A stretch of DNA of 64,000 bases from Karalla daura. Lineage: Eukaryota > Chordata > Actinopteri > Chaetodontiformes > Leiognathidae. Under the pieces are notes generated by a model. The model worked only from the letters and a program-made list of their open reading frames with translations. It did not search any database and was not told the origin of the DNA. How positions within the stretch are numbered: position 1 is the first letter of the stretch; each line of letters opens with the position of its first letter. The position numbers and the translations under genes were made by a program. Of the stretch, positions 10,864-22,652 are shown piece by piece. The DNA is taken from assembly GCA_029224185.1 (NCBI GenBank), contig CM055198.1:4476424-4540423 (forward strand), read 5' to 3'.

Positions 10864-12629
10864 TAATTAGGAGCCTGGCTGGTCCTCGACATCTGCTGAC
10901 TAATTTCCTCCTTTGCACGGACAGAGCTCCAGAATCCTGCCATAGATCCGGTCGGCAGACACGGCCTTTTGAGAGCGGCCCAAACAAACACATTTGAACA
11001 GTGATACAACACAAGCCCTGTGAATGGCCCACTGTGACTACGTGAAAATGTAACGATGCAGCCATCACATGCCCACTTGTTTATTCCCCTGCATCCGTTC
11101 ACACGTGAGCGAGGTTGACTCCGATGTGAGCCAGGTTCAGAAGAGCCAGGCTCACGTTTGCACATGCCTCTTATCCGTTTAAGCCCCTTGTAAATGCCGG
11201 TTTAGGGACTTTTGATCTGCCATCCCGAACGCCATCCGATTCCCACCACTCTGGACTCTTTTGTGAAGTTTTGTCGACACCCTGTTTTCATTCAGGATTC
11301 CCAAGCAGAACAGAAAGTGATCTTAGTTCGATGTTTTGTTGTGATGTCTTCGCATTTGGTTCCAGGGGGAAAAAGTCTCTCGTTTTTTGTTGTTGTGAGT
11401 AAATAACAGTGATTCCGTTGTAAGGCTTCTCTGAATGGGCCGTCTGAATGTGTCCAGATGGTCAGTGTGCCGCTGCCGCTGCTGCTTCATCATGACTCGA
11501 TTCATTCATTTTTCATGGTATGGAGGGAGAGCCACATGGGTTCTGTCGCACAAAACGTCTCGTCAAGTCCCCTTTCGGAGGATCCCTCGCGCTGAAAGAT
11601 ATTTTACTTCTTCGGGTTTTGTGTAAAAGATGGATAAAGCATCAAAGCCCAAAAGCATCGGGCAAAGCCGAGCTATAGGAAGACGACGTTTAACAGTCGT
11701 TTTTTTCCTTACTCAGCCAGTATTCAGGCTGCACCTCGCCAAGATTTGAAAACCATGTGGGGTAAATACATATGCATGAGCTGTGCTGCTGTAGTGTTTT
11801 TCTCCACCACGAAAAGCACACTTTGTGGAATCCTTGCAAACTGAAAATATCTGAAATTGTTCTTTTGGGGATTAATATTCAATTGAAGGGTCTTAACTTT
11901 TTCCTTTCTTCCTCAACATATCCTCCCACATCAGCTTCACGTGACTGAAGCAGAGCATTTGACAGCGGACTCTTCAGTGGCAATAGTCACGATATGAGAA
12001 CGTAATGTGTTCTCCAAAAGACACCATGAATGTGTCTGGAGAATGTGACTGTTACATTTGCATAAGACACAGCCAGTTCAGGGGGAAATATGGTATAATC
12101 TATAATTGATGATGCTGCAGTTATTATAACAGCCTCCGTGTATAATGGCGTGGCTCGGATCTGTGCCTCCTGCAGCGGAATTGACCATAGCGACTTCCAA
12201 TATACATCCCTCATCCTGACATATCTCCCATTGCACTGTGGGTAGTCCCCGTTCACTTGTATCCCCACATTTACAGCTGCTTGCACGTTTGCCCTTTGAA
12301 TCCTTGAACCGGTGCCACTGCCAACATTTTCCTGAGCAAAAAGGAAAAAAAAACTGAAACAACTGTGATGACAGTAACTTTAAGGCAGCTGCTCGTGCAG
12401 GGTTTGTTTTGATATCGCCACAGGAAGGCACGTATGTTAGAAAGCCTCGGTACTTCAAACATTACCAGGCTACTGTCATGGACCAACAGTAATGTAGCAC
12501 AGTACGAGCAGCACAATGCAACCAGCATGCGTCTATTTGTATCACAATGAATGTGTTATTGTCAAGGGCCTCTTTCCATATGTAAACACTGTGTAACAGC
12601 ATGAAAAGCACTGGGGCAAGTGATAAAGG

Positions 12630-13195
12630 TAGTGGAGGTTGAATACCAGATACTAACCACAGTTTCTGGGACGTATTGAGACAGCTGAACAGAACAGAGC
12701 CCTCATTGTTAATGCTCTTAGTTACACTTAGGAGTATGACTACATCCTTTGATGACTTGGAAAGGGTCATCCATGCTATCATTTCTTTCTAGGCTTGATT
12801 ATTATAATTCCTTGTACATCGGTCTCGATCAGTGCTTCCCTCCGTAGCCTGCAGATAGTGCAGAAGCACGACCACAGAACTCCAGTTCTGGTTGGCTTCC
12901 CATCCACTTTATGATACATTTTAGGTTCTCTATGTGCGTTTTTAAGGTTTTAAGTGGCCGTCATAACCCAGTCAGAGCCCTGAGATCATCGAAGCCTGTA
13001 ATGGCACCTGACTGCACCTGGCGTGATGGCGGCATTATTTCTTCATTAATTACGTTGGTTAATAGGTAATTAACATATGATGGTTGTATTCATTTGACTG
13101 TTCTTATTATATGGTACTTGATATTGCTGTTTATGTACCGTGTAGCACGTTGCGAAACTTTGGTTGTTTTGAATGTGCTACAGAAATGAACAGAA
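12630..13195 (+). mobile_element. decayed L2-type LINE, reverse-transcriptase C-terminus and 3' end
   Basis: The block at 12735-12840 encodes, with a stop and a frame shift, DDLERVIHAIISF then SRLDYYNSLYIGLDQ. This corresponds to the conserved ...LIHAFISSRLDYCNSL... block at the C-terminus of L2-type LINE reverse transcriptase in fish. DNA up to about 13020 still follows the family (for example CCAGTTCTGGTTGGCTTCCC and GTTTTTAAGGTTTTAAGTGG). A degraded 3' tail with GTAGCACGTTGCGAAACTTT and GTGCTACAGAAAT follows to about 13195. The 5' end and endonuclease are absent, consistent with a 5'-truncated copy. Multiple stops mean it is inactive. Confidence 0.8.
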
Positions 13196-15944
13196 TGTCC
13201 GCCAAATGCCTGCCACGAAAAAGGCTTCAGTCACTCCCTCTTTATGGCAGAAACTAGTCATCAGGCCCTCCCTACGTAGAGATCATTCATCAGTCCAGTC
13301 ACTGGTCAGATGTCAGTTTTCAGAAACAAACTGATTGCTGTCATCCTGTGTCAGCTCTGGTAGTCTACTCCCTGGTTTTTCTGAATGAATGTCAGGTTCC
13401 GTGTGGTAGGACTTTTCGTAGTCCGGTTTGTGGAATAATCATCAAGGTGTTACCCAGGTGCACAGAGGACTCTGGTGCACCAACCACTTAATTTGATTGT
13501 CAAAGATGACGTTCAGTCACAAAGATCATTGCCGCGTCGATTGCGTAACCTGTGTTATTTGTCCGTGGCGAAACAAACAACATACTGTGATGGAGACACA
13601 GTCTCCCTGTTGTCCTGAAGAACTGCGTGCTGGTGTGACAACAATAGAGAGGTGCGGCCTGGGTACACATCAGGGGCTGTTTTCACACATCAGGCGAACT
13701 CCGGAAATAAAAGAAAGGAGTCATTTGGGGAAGTTGTCTGAGCAAGTCTGAAACAATTTTGGCTAAGTAGTGAGGAGGGGTGGGTGGGAAAAAGTAGAAG
13801 GAGGGGAACATTTTAAAGCATAGGTCGACCTGGTAAAACTGAGTGAGAGATCTAGGATTTAGGATAACATGTTCAGAACTTAAGACAAACAAGTCCTCAC
13901 TCTTTGACCTGCTGTCCTCCTCACCAGCATCATCAAAGTACTTGGCAACATATTGGAATGCACAGCTGCATTTATTAGTAATTTGCCGGTCATTTTCAGC
14001 TCTCACTACGTGACAGACAAACTCAATCAGTCTTCAAGATTACTGATTCTGTAGCGCCATTGTGTCGGCTGAGAGCTTTAATGGGACGGACCTGTAGTGT
14101 TTTATTCGCCGTCGAATACAGCCGTTTCTGTGTGACAGTCCGGCTTCAGGCCACAGGATGTGTGTGTGTGCATGTGTGGTGGTCTGTGAGGTTGTGTGTG
14201 TGTGTATTGCATGTGTGCGCACTGTGGGTGTCGAGCACTGGCTGAAAGGTTGAGCCTGATTGTGACAATCAGAACATCTCTACTCGCCTCTATAAAGATC
14301 TATTTGTCTGACACTCTAACAGCTTTTTGAACTTTGATGCCCATCTAAAACCACACGCAGCCCCAAGATGCGACTTCTCCACATGGCGCAGGGAGGAAGG
14401 GGAGAAGGAGGAGGAGGAGGAGATGGCAAGATAAGCATTACCACAAACATGCATATTAAAGCACGGAGGCATAAAAATGAAAGCGTTGAGGCTGAGACAA
14501 ACAACATCACATGCTTTTGCAGCGCAGGCAGCACAAAGCAGCACATATGCACTCCCACAATGTGCACACACGCAGGCAGACGCAGACGAAAAAGCAAACG
14601 AGAATAAACAAATTCTGGGGTGGAGAGAGGATCAAGGTCATGTCCAGGTCAAAATCATACAGAGCAAAGCAGTGGGGAGGGAATACTAATTTTACATCAC
14701 AAGGAATTAAGTGTGTTTGTTTTGCAGTGACGGTTGGTAAACAGGGGTTAGCAGAAAGGTTCGGTTTAGAGTTGCAATTTGAAGACAAGAATCATTGTCT
14801 TGAGTGCAGAGATATCGTACATGAAGAATGCAAAAAAAAAAAATTGCTAAAAGTCTCCCAGCTTCCTCAGCTGGGAGACTGTGGTCAAAGTTAAAAGAAA
14901 GGATTTTTAATTGGTTTACCACACACGAGCCACTCATGAGTGAAACGGGCAAAGGCCTAGGGGGAGCGATGGCACTCAGAACAAACATATGACCTCGTCA
15001 GAGGTCGATGGATTTACATGGTGGGGCTAAAAAAAGAATTAGCCCCAAAGTAGATGCATCTTCCACATAGATGGCTGGTGTTTATCCGGTGCCCACTTGT
15101 CATAAAACGCGAGCTTGGCTTCAAATTTGGAGTACAGATGAATTCGCTGTGTTGTGTCTCTTCCGTTGCCTTCCCAGCACTCCGCCGGCCTCAGCCGGCC
15201 CGCAGCGGCCTCAAGCTGGTCTGGTCTGGTTTGAAACAGCACAAATACGATTGGTCTCAAAAGCATGATGACAGCGAGTTCTGTTGACGCTACTTTGCTA
15301 ACTATACAAAAAAAAATACGAAAAAACGATCAAACTGGCATGAAAAAAACAAAAAAAACATCGGCATATTAACATGCCCAGCTGGCTTGCTTTAAAGTGC
15401 GGGCTGGAGAAAAGGGTCTTAAATGTTCGCTGCATGCGTGCTCTCATGCTACAAGACCGAGGCTAATTGCTGCTCGCATACGGTCAGTGAGGAGGACACG
15501 AAAGCGGAGGAAATGAGCCGTGTTGTGTTTTGCTGTGTTGAGCAATGTCGTTCCTGGTACCGTAACAGCGCTGAAGGCTTTGTCTGACTTCGCGCGGCTC
15601 TCTGGCTTCGTTAGCAGGGGTCTGATCGATGGTTTACTGCTCATTGTCTCATCACGGGTGTTACAAGTGGGAGGGCTCTTCAGGGCGGCGAGTGCAACGA
15701 TACCTGGCCGTAATGAGTTTGGCCGCAGACGCTGCGGTGTAAACCCTCCCCCATCCAATAAAAACGGAGGCGGCCAGCTAATGGTGTCGTCCATAAACTT
15801 TGATATATCATCATCCAGGACAGGCAGTGGGGGAACACTACCCTCTGTTGATATAATGTGTAACCTCACGGGCTGGTAAAACCTCTTTGGAGAGACCTCT
15901 AAAGAAACGCAGAATCACAGGTGACTAACACACAGACCATTCCC
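13196..15944. other. gene-free stretch
   Basis: It contains a hairpin at 14853-14879 and GT-rich patches near 14160-14220. At 15444-15879 both strands are open for 119-141 codons. The minus-strand frame has a stretch (PSIRPLLTKPESRAKSDKAF) vaguely like the tail of LINE reverse transcriptases, but I could not confirm it. No gene is supported. Confidence 0.4.
14853..14879. repeat. 11-bp perfect hairpin
   Basis: GTCTCCCAGCT pairs exactly with AGCTGGGAGAC around the loop TCCTC. It follows an A-rich run by about ten bases. No terminator or known RNA context is apparent in this eukaryotic setting. Confidence 0.85.
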
Positions 15945-16085
15945 GCTCACATTCACACCTAGGGGCAATTTTAGCCTCCCTAATTATGTCTTTGGACTGT
16001 GTGAGTAACCCGGGGTCCCAGAGGAAGACCCGTATACACAGAGACGCAGGGAGAACGTTAAGGTCTTCGGCCCCTTGCGTGACCA
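15945..16085 (-). mobile_element. decayed SINE fragment
   Basis: The + strand reads CATTCACACCTAGGGGCAAT, then GTCTTTGGACTGTG, then ACGCAGGGAGAACGT, the antisense body of the common fish tRNA-derived SINE seen at 2715, 30822 and 54858. The tRNA head, which would lie to the right, is not clear. Confidence 0.7.
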
Positions 16086-16598
16086 AAAACAATAACACGG
16101 AACAACAATGTCATCTGTGCCCAGCGGGTGGATAATCCACTTGAGCAATGTTCTGAAGCTTTCGAAGGAGATGGGTACAGTGTTTAATCCGCTCCTCACA
16201 CTGCTACTCCTGTATTTTGGCTTTTCAGTGAGGTCGAAAGAGATGCCAGAACGTCGGATGCTGAGGGTTGCAGGCTCGCTGTGTCTAATTATGGCCGCTA
16301 AGCTATGATGAGTCTCTTTCTGCTGGAGGAATTCATCAAGCAGTGGGCCGAGACTCTGCTGAGACTTCACTTCCTACCTCGGCCCATCGAGGATACTGCG
16401 AGAATGATGTCCGTCTTCCGCCGGGCCGAGATAATTTACTTTCATGCTTGTGCGCCAACCGCTGCGAGGTAAAAGAGAAAGGAACTTGCTGATCAGACTC
16501 CGGAGGAGTCTCATGATTCATCTGTCCTGTTGAAATCAGCGCAAGAGCTGTGACTGCGCTGGGGATTTTGAAAAACGTTTCCCAACATATAGTGAAAA

Positions 16599-16642
16599 TG
16601 ACGTCAGTGTTTCACCAGTTCCATTACCGTCCCTATAAATAG
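16599..16642 (+). promoter_or_regulatory. CRE plus TATA box, promoter-like pair
   Basis: A perfect palindromic CRE, TGACGTCA (16599-16606), lies 27 bases upstream of a strong TATA box, TATAAATAG (16634-16642). This spacing is seen in cAMP-responsive promoters. A start site would be expected near 16665. No recognisable exon follows, so it may belong to a non-coding transcript or be chance. Confidence 0.35.
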
Positions 16643-17925
16643 CCCCGTCAACTGCCCTTAACTGGACTGAAGACTTCAGGTTTGTTACGAAACCTGCTTA
16701 AATGATCAAATGCCAAAAAAAACTCATTATTTTGGTTTCCTACAGTGATGCATCCTCAGCTGGTTCATCCCTTTTTGAGATCTGGTTCAGCTTTTTTTTT
16801 CTCCAATGTTCTTGACCTGAAATCTCTCAGGAAACTTAAAATTCAGATTCCTCTGCCGGCCTTTGTAGCTTGACTGGGTTTAGGGAAATCGGCATGGTTG
16901 AACTGAAGAGCGTCGTAAAGGCGACGTTCAAACGCATAATGTCTCTGGGGTCTTTTTATCTATGCATCAATTGCTCTGTTTTCAGGTCTTTGAATATTTG
17001 AGAGCAAAAGACAGAAACATGGTGTGTCATGGTTGTTCAGAGGCCCAACGCTGGCTTCACCTTCAGCTTAAACAGTTGGAACTAGTTTCTCTGAAACTGG
17101 TCTAAATTGCAGCTGTAGTCCAGGTAGGGATGTGGAGGGCATCCGCACGTCTATCCTGTCTCGCGCCTATTACATGAAGAGAAAGCACATAAAAAATAAT
17201 CAATGAGTTATATAACATCTAAAATGACAATACAAAGATCACCTTTACACAGTTTGCTACACATATTAACACGTTTTGTACAACAAGATTGTTTTATTCC
17301 TCCATTGCATTTTTTCTCTTTTTTACGTCCTCAATAAATGTCAGAGGGAAAAAAAAAGCAGTTGAATCCAGGACTTTTTTTGCTGTGGGGCAACCCTAAC
17401 CAGTCAACCACCACGTTGCTCAGTCATCTATCATCTCTCATTTCTCTTGTTTGTATCATGCGAGGGGTTTTGTTTCTCTGACATTTCTAAAGAAACCGAA
17501 AGAAACTTGCAGGTAAACAAAGCAGGTGAAAAGGTCTCTTTCGGTGTAAATGGACATTTTAATAATTTAGTGGAGGCAGATGAATAAAAAAAACAACAGA
17601 TCATGCCATTGATAATATGCACAATAACTATTTCGAGTCAGTGTACTTGGGGACTTTCAATCAGCGTGCGCCAGTGAATCAGATTGTACTAGAATAAGAT
17701 AAATAAAGCTGGTTTCGGAGGGGAGGTGGGAGCGCTTCTGAGGCCCTGCAGACGGCTTTTCTACGGGAATGAGAAGGGGGATTTAGATTGAAATAGTGGA
17801 CTGTGAGAGCTTTTCGTCCAGCCAGACTGATCTGGCTGTCAACACGCGCCAGGTGAAAAGCAGCAATCTGGGCCCGGAGCAGGACAGTCACAGCCGAGCA
17901 CCCCTAGGCACAAAGGCTGCTGCCT

Positions 17926-17928
<3 letters not shown>

Positions 17929-17965
<37 letters not shown>

Positions 17966-17998
17966 TCTCTTGCTTTCCCTTACACACACACACACACA
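17929..17998 (+). repeat. (CT)n followed by (CA)n compound microsatellite
   Basis: About 17 CT units to 17962, a short unique linker, then CA units from 17982 to 17998. Confidence 0.9.
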
Positions 17999-18504
17999 GA
18001 TGTAGAACTGAATGGGTTTCAGCAGTGTCATTTCTCCGACCCCTCCCTCTCATTGACCTCCGTTCCCCAACTGTCACTCCTGGAGTGGAGCAACGCTCTC
18101 CCAGCTCATAGGTGCTCTACGCCTCATCGTGTTATGTAGCGCGGGCAGGCCCGAATGAACTGCCACGATTGAACCCTCTGAGTTGCTGTCAGCTGGGTGA
18201 TTTGGCTTTTCCGCGGGCGTCTCTCCTCCCTCCTATCTGTCACACTTTGAGGCGTCCGGCAAACAGGCTGTCACGCAGTCAAACAAAAGCCATCGGCTTT
18301 TTGTGTTCGGCCTGCTGACTGATTGCATTAACCATAATATGGACAAACGGAGGCATGTGAAGTGTTTGTTCGCCCCTCAATGCAGCGGTACTTTTTCACT
18401 CTTTCATCTGGTGATAACAACACCTGTTGGACAGCGAGTACTTTTCCAGGTCAGATTTTAGGTCACAGTTTGACTTTTTCCTGTCGTAACGAAACATAAG
18501 AGTC

Positions 18505-18534
18505 TCCCCCCCCACCACCACCACCACCACCACC
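18505..18534 (+). repeat. poly-C plus (CCA)n triplet repeat
   Basis: A short C run leads into about eight CCA/CAC triplets, within non-coding sequence. Confidence 0.9.
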
Positions 18535-20559
18535 TCACTCACACACCTTCAGACTTCAGTTGCTCAAACACTTTACGGGCCCTCAGACACAGATTAGTGA
18601 CAGACTAAAGGTCAGAGCCTCTATGAGCAATTTGTTTTGGCATTTCGGAGCCATCTTTTACCCCGAGAAATGCTATAAGTGAATCGTGCTGATCATTCAA
18701 TGTAATGTGATTATGCACCATCAGCAAGGTGACTTACAGCACGCACCAGGTGATTTGAATATGAGAGTAAGACATTCAGTCAACAGCCTTTTTCATTTAT
18801 TTTTTTCAGTAGCGCCTCCAATACTGTGGAGCACACCTTCTGGTATTCCCAAGCTCTTGCTCCTGTTCCAGCTCGCAGCTACGCGTGTAGATGGATAATG
18901 AATCTTTTCAGGTCGAAATATATCCACACTCCAAGCTATGTGTGAAAATAAATTCAGTCAAGTCAAGGTGATAAAGTTGCAATGGGAAGTTTTCGACTTC
19001 TTGCATTTGAAATGTTTTGAACACGATCTAATTTTATGCAAAGAAAGATTGGAAAGATTGGAGAGAGATGAGACGTATTAACTATTTAATTTGAATGCTC
19101 AATATTAGCATCGTGTATCTGAATTACTTCATCTATAAATGTGTTTTTATCAACATATAGTGAATTGTTACTGCAGGAGAAGGCTTTGGAGAAGATCCCT
19201 CTCTACTTTCTACTGATTAAAAGATCTGCACACAGATATGCATTGACTCATGAAACTGATCTAAAGGTTATATTTCCATCATTCTCTCCTCTTTTCTCCC
19301 TGACCTTGAGGTGTTTGAGCTTGTCACCGTACTGTATCTTCTAAATCAATGGTAGACCGTTTTCAGATTGGGGCTTGCTGCTGTTGGTAAACCAGCTCTT
19401 AATGGTGACATTTCGCTGTGTTTACGGATGGAAGGGTAGAATCAACAACTTTTGTTCTTTTTTGGTTTCGTCCTGAGCGAGGGCTGTGAACTGGATGCGA
19501 TCGTCGTGGTTCCTGCTCATCGCGTATCTCCAGTGTTTTTCCACAGAGTCGAGTGACTCTATTGTGGGCTTCAAGAATGCGAGCCCTTGCATAACCTTGA
19601 AGGGAGCAGGTCCACAGCATGTGTTAAGTCAAACAACAAAAGGCAGACAGCCTTCAAGGCAGACTGGCACAAAGCAGGCTGATTCTAATGATTAACCTTC
19701 GCCATCCAACACTCAGACCCCGCTGAAGTGGAAAACACCTCTCTGGGCTGGTGTGCGTATTTATGTCGAGTTCCATGTCAGGTTGAACTCCCTGCTGACA
19801 GCCACGCATAGGTTCCCGGTATTTGTTTCACATCGCCGCAAAAGAACATCAAACACTTCAGTTTCTTAGTATCAAGTTTCTAAAGACGGATGGAATCAAG
19901 CATGTGTTTGACCTCAAGAAGAGATAATCTTTGCTGGAGGGCGAGCTGCTCAGATCTGAATATCTCAGATTTTGAAAGGCTCCAGCCCATACAGTGCAGG
20001 GCTGTAGCGGTTTGCTGCCCACTGATCCACTGTGGCTTCACCTCGGGTCAATCTTGTTTTTCTCCCTTTAATATCAAGGCATCATGTGATTCTCCTCTCA
20101 TATGAGCGTACTAGCTTACCAAATGACGTGCAAATTTTCTCAACCGTAATTTCTTGACTGAAATCCCTCGTTTCACTTCCCAAGGCAAATAGACGTGATA
20201 TGTTGAAGAGGCGATATTAAAGGCTTCGGTGCACTGATCCAAACACTATGTTGGCCATATGAACCATCATCTCATTTTGACTTGTTAACAGGCTCAGCTT
20301 TATGCCATACCAATGAATGCAAGTACATAAGACACCACATGGAATGTTACCTCTTGTTCACATTTCTTACTGCCCTGAGGTTCAGACTGTGAAATGGTGC
20401 AAAATGCCTGAACTGCCAATTTCTTAAAAGAGAGCATTTTAGTTTTTAAGTATGTTATACCGAATTTGGACTAAACTTGGTTCAAAATTCACATTATCAA
20501 AAGTCATTGCTAATAAGTAAAAAGGAAATATTTACTTATTTTAAATGAGGAAAAAATCC

Positions 20560-20830
20560 TTCTGGATTTCGACTGCTCATCAAGAGGCTAACTGCTCTCC
20601 ATTTAGGGTTATTAATTGTCTATAAGAGATCTGAGGCTACAAATCTGAGTGGTATCCTGGAGCCAGAATTTGGCTTTAAATCCCACATAAGCAAAAGGAT
20701 AAAAGCTGCATTTTTTCCACCTCAGAAACATTGCTGAAGCGCATCCATTTATTCATCAAAAAGACTGTGAAAAACTGATTCCTGACTTTTCTAGACGACT
20801 CCATTACTTTGACAAGCCGCTCACTCCAAG
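20560..20830 (+). mobile_element. decayed L2-type LINE reverse-transcriptase fragment
   Basis: Two frames carry the conserved C-terminal part of L2-type reverse transcriptase. One reads LSGILEPEFGFKSHISK (about 20648-20698), and after a frame shift FFHLRNIAEAHPF then CEKLIPDFSRRLHYFD follows (about 20713-20814). The family pattern is ...FHLRNIA..RPF......EKLIHAF.SSRLDYCN. Stops and the frame shift make it dead. It is a second copy, at a different position in the element, of the same broad type as 12630-13195. Confidence 0.75.
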
Positions 20831-20888
20831 AGAAGAGACCCTGAGAGACCCGAGCTCATTGAAAAACTGCAGCTTGGCTGTAAACCAA

Positions 20889-20891
<3 letters not shown>

Positions 20892-20957
<66 letters not shown>
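20892..20957 (+). repeat. (GA)n microsatellite
   Basis: About 33 uninterrupted GA units, an all-purine tract able to form triplex (H-) DNA, just after the LINE fragment. Confidence 0.95.
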
Positions 20958-20962
<5 letters not shown>

Positions 20963-22269
20963 GAGTCCATCGGTCCAGCTCTGCACAGGCCACCTGTTAC
21001 ACTGCAACTGATGTCAAGATCCCCCTACATACAAAGATCTTAATGGGCTATGGCAAAGCTGCGGTGATAGCTACCTTGTTCTATGTCTGTTGTCAATGAC
21101 ACCGTCGTCATATGCTGCAGGTTTATTGGAGGTTCATGAAACAGCCCAAAGCAAAGCTGCGACTGAACTTTTGTAAGTGGTCCACTGGATCACATTCTAA
21201 AGCCACTGATACTTTTTTTTCAAAAAAGAAAAAAAAAAACAGTCTGAAATGGTTGTGCACAAATACATATAGATCTTACGGTATATATCTTGTATTTGCC
21301 CTTCTGCAATGATTATTTCCAATCCCTTGCGGAAATGTTGTCCTATCGCTCTGTAAAAAGTGTTTTTTTTCCCCAGCTTGAGATGTTTTCATTGGAACCT
21401 GAATTACCCGAAAGGAAACCCATCTATATCGCCTCGATGGACAAAGTCACTACAATCATAATGATAGCAATAACTTTATTTGATAAACCACTTAAAAACA
21501 ACCACAGTTGACACAAAGCGTTGTAAATCACAAAGTTACCTCTTATCTCTACTTACCTTTCTGTATGCAAACGCAGAACTCCCTTTTTGTCCAACACTTA
21601 CACACACTAATAACCTGTTGATACACTTCATGAAAAAAAAGCAAAACAAAGATGTCGAGGACTCGTTGTTGAATATAAGAGGCCAGGGGACATCTATCAC
21701 ATCGAATCGCACGTGCTTTATGCGTTCCTGTGCTGAATCCAGCGATCAAATGCAAAACAATACTGGGGAAAAAAAACTTATATTAACTATTAATAAACCA
21801 TTTGCTCTAATACAAATGTATGTATGCACGAATGTAGCCATAGCCCATTTCGGGCTAATTGAGTCCCAGCACCCCTAAATTGAATCCCTGCTGACACAAA
21901 ATTTGAGATTTTTTTTTTTACTGCATATCCTTTTTTAAACAAGCGAGAAAAGTGTCAAAACCATACAGTACTTGGTCGAAACGTCATATTTTAACAACAA
22001 AAACACACCAGCGTCATGCTGTTCTCTCAAAGATGTGGGAACTTGCGTTAAAATGTAAAAAAAAAGAAAAGAAAAGAAAAGTGAAATGTATCTTGCCTGC
22101 CCTGGCTGGGCACTCAGCACCCCAGGACCTCTGATCCCAGAATCGCTCCTGGGTGTAGTTAATCATCAAGACACCGAGGGTCGGAAGTCACGACGAATAT
22201 AAAGTTACTTGTGTACCTCTAACCCGTGCATCACCGCAAACAAAGGCCAGGGAAGTGTTATCGCGCAGC
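20958..22269. other. gene-free stretch upstream of clcn2
   Basis: AT-rich. It contains the reversed retroelement tail at 21455-21540 and short A-rich runs (about 21225-21240 and 22059-22080). No exon is seen. It ends where GC and CpG rise sharply at the clcn2 promoter. Confidence 0.45.
21455..21540 (-). mobile_element. 3' tail of a LINE/SINE-type retroelement
   Basis: The minus strand reads ACGCTTTGTGTCAACTGTGG then CAAATAAAGTTATTGCTATC, nearly identical to the tail at 7111-7182. The two copies are therefore the same family in opposite orientation. The element body to the right is not recognisable. Confidence 0.65.
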
Positions 22270-22601
22270 CCCTTTTAAACTAATCACGGAGCGCGGAGCT
22301 CTGACTGACTGACTGGCTCTGCCTCAGATGGGAGGGTCGATCCCGGCTCTCCCAGCCTAAGTCCCGCCTCGCTCCGGAGATCCTGCCGGATAAAATGAAG
22401 GAGCCCGGAGCCGCCGGGACGCACTCTGCAGCCCGGGCTCAGTGACCGAGGGCAGGCCGCGGCTGGAAGCTGCAGACACAGCGCTGAGTGTGTGTGTGTG
22501 CGCGTGTGTGTGTGTGTGCGTGCGTGCCTGTCCGTCTGTCACCTCCGCACCTGAGGCATCTACCGAGGCTCCGCACACGCCGAGCCGAGCCGAGCGCAGC
22601 C
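22270..22601 (+). promoter_or_regulatory. clcn2: clcn2 proximal promoter and 5' UTR
   Basis: GC- and CpG-rich sequence directly upstream of the clcn2 start codon. Visible elements are a GC box-like GTCCCGCCTCGC (about 22361-22372) and an AT-rich GGATAAAATG near 22388-22397 that could act as a weak TATA. From the latter, a start site near 22420-22430 and a 5' UTR of roughly 170-180 bases would be expected. The UTR contains a GT-rich tract (22488-22530). The start codon is in a strong context (GCAGCC before ATG, G after). Transcription start not determined. Confidence 0.55.
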
Positions 22602-22652
22602 ATGGCCGGGGACGGTTCCGACCAGCGGGCGCTGCAGTATGAACAAACTCTG
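22602..22652 (+). CDS. clcn2: clcn2 coding exon 1 (ClC-2 chloride channel, N-terminus)
   Basis: First coding exon of the ClC-2 voltage-gated, inwardly rectifying chloride channel, a homodimeric plasma-membrane protein that opens on hyperpolarisation, cell swelling and acid. The 17 residues are MAGDGSDQRALQYEQTL. From RALQ onward they match the start of mammalian ClC-2, in which RALQYEQTL is followed by MYGRYTQ, as at exon 2 here. The start is chosen because it is the only in-frame ATG, has an excellent Kozak context and gives the family's usual N-terminus. The exon ends in phase 0 at a consensus donor (CTG then GTGAGT at 22653). The segment is cytoplasmic and part of the N-terminal tail that controls gating in mammalian ClC-2. 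The fish paralogue (a, b or c) cannot be told from this stretch. Confidence 0.92.

Larger units (their letters stand above)
9654..12629. other. gene-free stretch
   Basis: It holds the (GT)n repeat at 9974-10022 and the CTCF-like motif at 10850. Several open frames of 80-137 codons occur on both strands (for example minus 10752-11165 and minus 12078-12458), but none shows a family I recognise or convincing splice sites. Nothing else is seen. Confidence 0.45.
16086..20559. other. gene-free stretch with promoter-like pair and simple repeats
   Basis: It holds the CRE plus TATA pair at 16599-16642, (CT)n and (CA)n runs at 17929-17998, and a (CCA)n run at 18505-18534. An open segment at 16306-16470 ends near a GTAAAA donor-like site but encodes nothing I recognise. 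No other feature is seen. Confidence 0.4.

Noticed and set aside
10740..11210. Possible DNA transposon with CCTTTCACAC and GAGCCAGG repeats
   Set aside because: The candidate end sequences are not inverted relative to each other, and no target duplication was found.
12078..12458. 126-codon cysteine-containing frame (-)
   Set aside because: No domain or splice evidence. Cysteines are not arranged in a recognisable zinc-finger or toxin-like pattern.
15444..15879. Opposing 119- and 141-codon frames, the minus one vaguely like a LINE reverse-transcriptase tail
   Set aside because: The resemblance (a KAFSAV-type block) is too short, and the expected upstream RLDYCN block is missing, so no element is called.
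15984..16370. 128-codon frame (-), with an overlapping + segment at 16306-16470 ending near a GTAAAA donor
   Set aside because: The left part is the SINE fragment, and the rest matches no family I recognise. One donor-like site is not enough to call an exon.
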